Of a stretch of DNA of 64,000 nt, positions 63,161 to 64,000 are shown piece after piece. The DNA comes from Lentzea guizhouensis. GTDB taxonomy: Bacteria > Actinomycetota > Actinomycetes > Mycobacteriales > Pseudonocardiaceae. Positions within the stretch are counted from its first letter, which is position 1. Every line of letters starts with the position of its first letter. The position numbers and the translations under genes are program-made. The stretch covers positions 2,294,001 to 2,358,000 of the forward strand of contig NZ_CP016793.1 of the NCBI RefSeq assembly GCF_001701025.1. Direction: 5' to 3'. Below the pieces are notes generated by a model that saw only the letters and a program-made list of their open reading frames with translations, ran no database searches and was not told the origin of the DNA.

Positions 63161-64000
63161 AGCGCCTCCCCGCAACGGCGCAGCGCGCGCAGGTAGAACA
63201 GCGTGATCGCCAGCAAAAGCACGGTCATCACGACACCGATCGCCGCGCCCAGCCCGTACTCCGACGCCGCGAACGCCTGCTGGTAGGCGTAGACGTTGAG
63301 CACGAGGTTGCGCCCGGCGATGCCGCCGCCGTTGGTCATCACGTAGATCTGCGTGAAGATCTTGAAGTCCCAGATGATCGACTGGATCGTCACCACGAGG
63401 ATGATCGGCCGCAGCAGTGGGAGGATCACGCTCCAGGCCGTGCGGAACGCCGACGCGCCGTCGAGCGCCGCGGCCTCCAGCACCTCGCCCGGGATCGCCT
63501 TGATGCCCGCGTAGAGCGTGACCATGACGAACGGGAACGAGCACCAGATCACCTGGGCGGCGACGAGCCCGAACGCGGTCCACTTGTCGAACGTCCAGGA
63601 GTAGCCCTGGATGCCGAGGACCTCGTTGACGAACCCGAAGTTCGCGTCGAACAGGAACAGCCAGATCGTCGACCCGGCGACGGCGGGCGTGGACCACGCG
63701 CCGAGCGCCGCCAGGAACAACGTCATCCGCACCCACGTCCTGACCCGCGTGGCCAGGATCGCGAGGAAGGCGCCCACGAGCAGCGTGCCGACCACGCAGA
63801 CCGCCGCGAAGGCGACGGTCTGCCCGAGCACCGTCCAGAACTGCTGGTCACCCAGCAGCTTCTGGTAGTTGCCGAGACCGAGGAACTGCAGCGGCGCACC
63901 GCCGCTCACCTGCTCCTGGCCGTAGTCGAAGAGCGAGATGAGCACCAGCTGGTAGATCGGGTAGGCCAGCAGGCCCGCGAGCACCAGCAGCGCTGGAGCC
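63157..64000 (-). CDS. Carbohydrate ABC permease, MalF-type (DasB-like), start beyond window
   Basis: At least 281 residues; the frame is open to the right edge (A-P-A-L-L-V-L-A-G-L-L-A-Y-P before the first internal Met/Val), so the true start is outside. Helices are regular, the EAA loop reads V-L-E-A-A-A-L-D-G-A-S-A-F, and the end is L-R-R-C-G-E-A-L. It pairs with the MalG-type gene. A binding-protein gene would be expected further upstream, off the window. Confidence 0.85.
   Translation of the reverse strand, partial: APALLVLAGLLAYPIYQLVLISLFDYGQEQVSGGAPLQFLGLGNYQKLLGDQQFWTVLGQTVAFAAVCVVGTLLVGAFLAILATRVRTWVRMTLFLAALGAWSTPAVAGSTIWLFLFDANFGFVNEVLGIQGYSWTFDKWTAFGLVAAQVIWCSFPFVMVTLYAGIKAIPGEVLEAAALDGASAFRTAWSVILPLLRPIILVVTIQSIIWDFKIFTQIYVMTNGGGIAGRNLVLNVYAYQQAFAASEYGLGAAIGVVMTVLLLAITLFYLRALRRCGEAL

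Overview
The window is high-GC actinomycete chromosome. GC-rich codons, many GTG starts, abundant ATGA/GTGA stop-start overlaps, a conservon (roadblock/DUF742/GTPase/kinase), a resuscitation-promoting factor and DUF2771, DUF3027 and LppU-like proteins all point to Actinomycetota, most likely Pseudonocardiaceae (Lentzea/Saccharothrix/Actinosynnema type). The family-level assignment is inference. I see no transposase, phage gene, tRNA, rRNA or CRISPR array.

Bases 1-17.8 kb hold housekeeping and surface genes: the tail of a purine permease, a MarR/MFS pair, a frameshifted sacsin-like ATPase next to a DUF3027 gene, a secreted glutaminyl cyclase, a second MFS protein, a DUF2771 lipoprotein, an HD hydrolase, a cold-shock protein, a TetR/Nramp pair, an oxidoreductase, a YccF protein, an acyl-CoA synthetase, a phosphoesterase and a HAD/MarR pair.

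From 18.4 to 29.6 kb lies a molybdenum-cofactor and resuscitation block: moaA-moaD, two translationally coupled NB-ARC/TPR regulators, an rpf gene behind a CRP-type site and a probable c-di-AMP riboswitch, a repeat-rich gap with a 14-bp minisatellite, moaE-mog-moaC and a malic enzyme. A frameshifted XPB-associated helicase-domain gene follows, and XPB itself lies at 41.6 kb. As I recall the Mycobacterium tuberculosis map, this matches Rv0861c-Rv0871 with three insertions: the regulator pair, the malic enzyme, and a 32-41 kb block carrying the conservon (cvnABCD), an orphan NMT1-like binding protein and four tandem LppU-like proteins.

From 43.7 to 48.6 kb is a compact phosphonate locus: a phosphonatase-like HAD enzyme, a GntR repressor with two visible operators, an FAD amine oxidase and phnDCE. 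Then come a two-component system with a GerMN lipoprotein and menC.

From 52.2 to 60.6 kb, on the minus strand, is a molybdenum-hydroxylase operon. It encodes a MoxR ATPase, a VWA protein, an XdhC-like factor, S/L/M subunits of the form II CoxL-like type, a CoxG protein and a CapA-like lipoprotein. The Moco genes earlier in the window would supply its cofactor. The window ends with a PspC protein, a cytoplasmic GH20 hexosaminidase and two carbohydrate ABC permeases, probably for chitobiose/GlcNAc.

Two genes (sacsin-like, 2.5-5.3 kb; helicase-like, 29.7-31.9 kb) carry clusters of single-base frameshifts, while the other genes read cleanly. Genuine decay and local assembly error cannot be separated from sequence alone.
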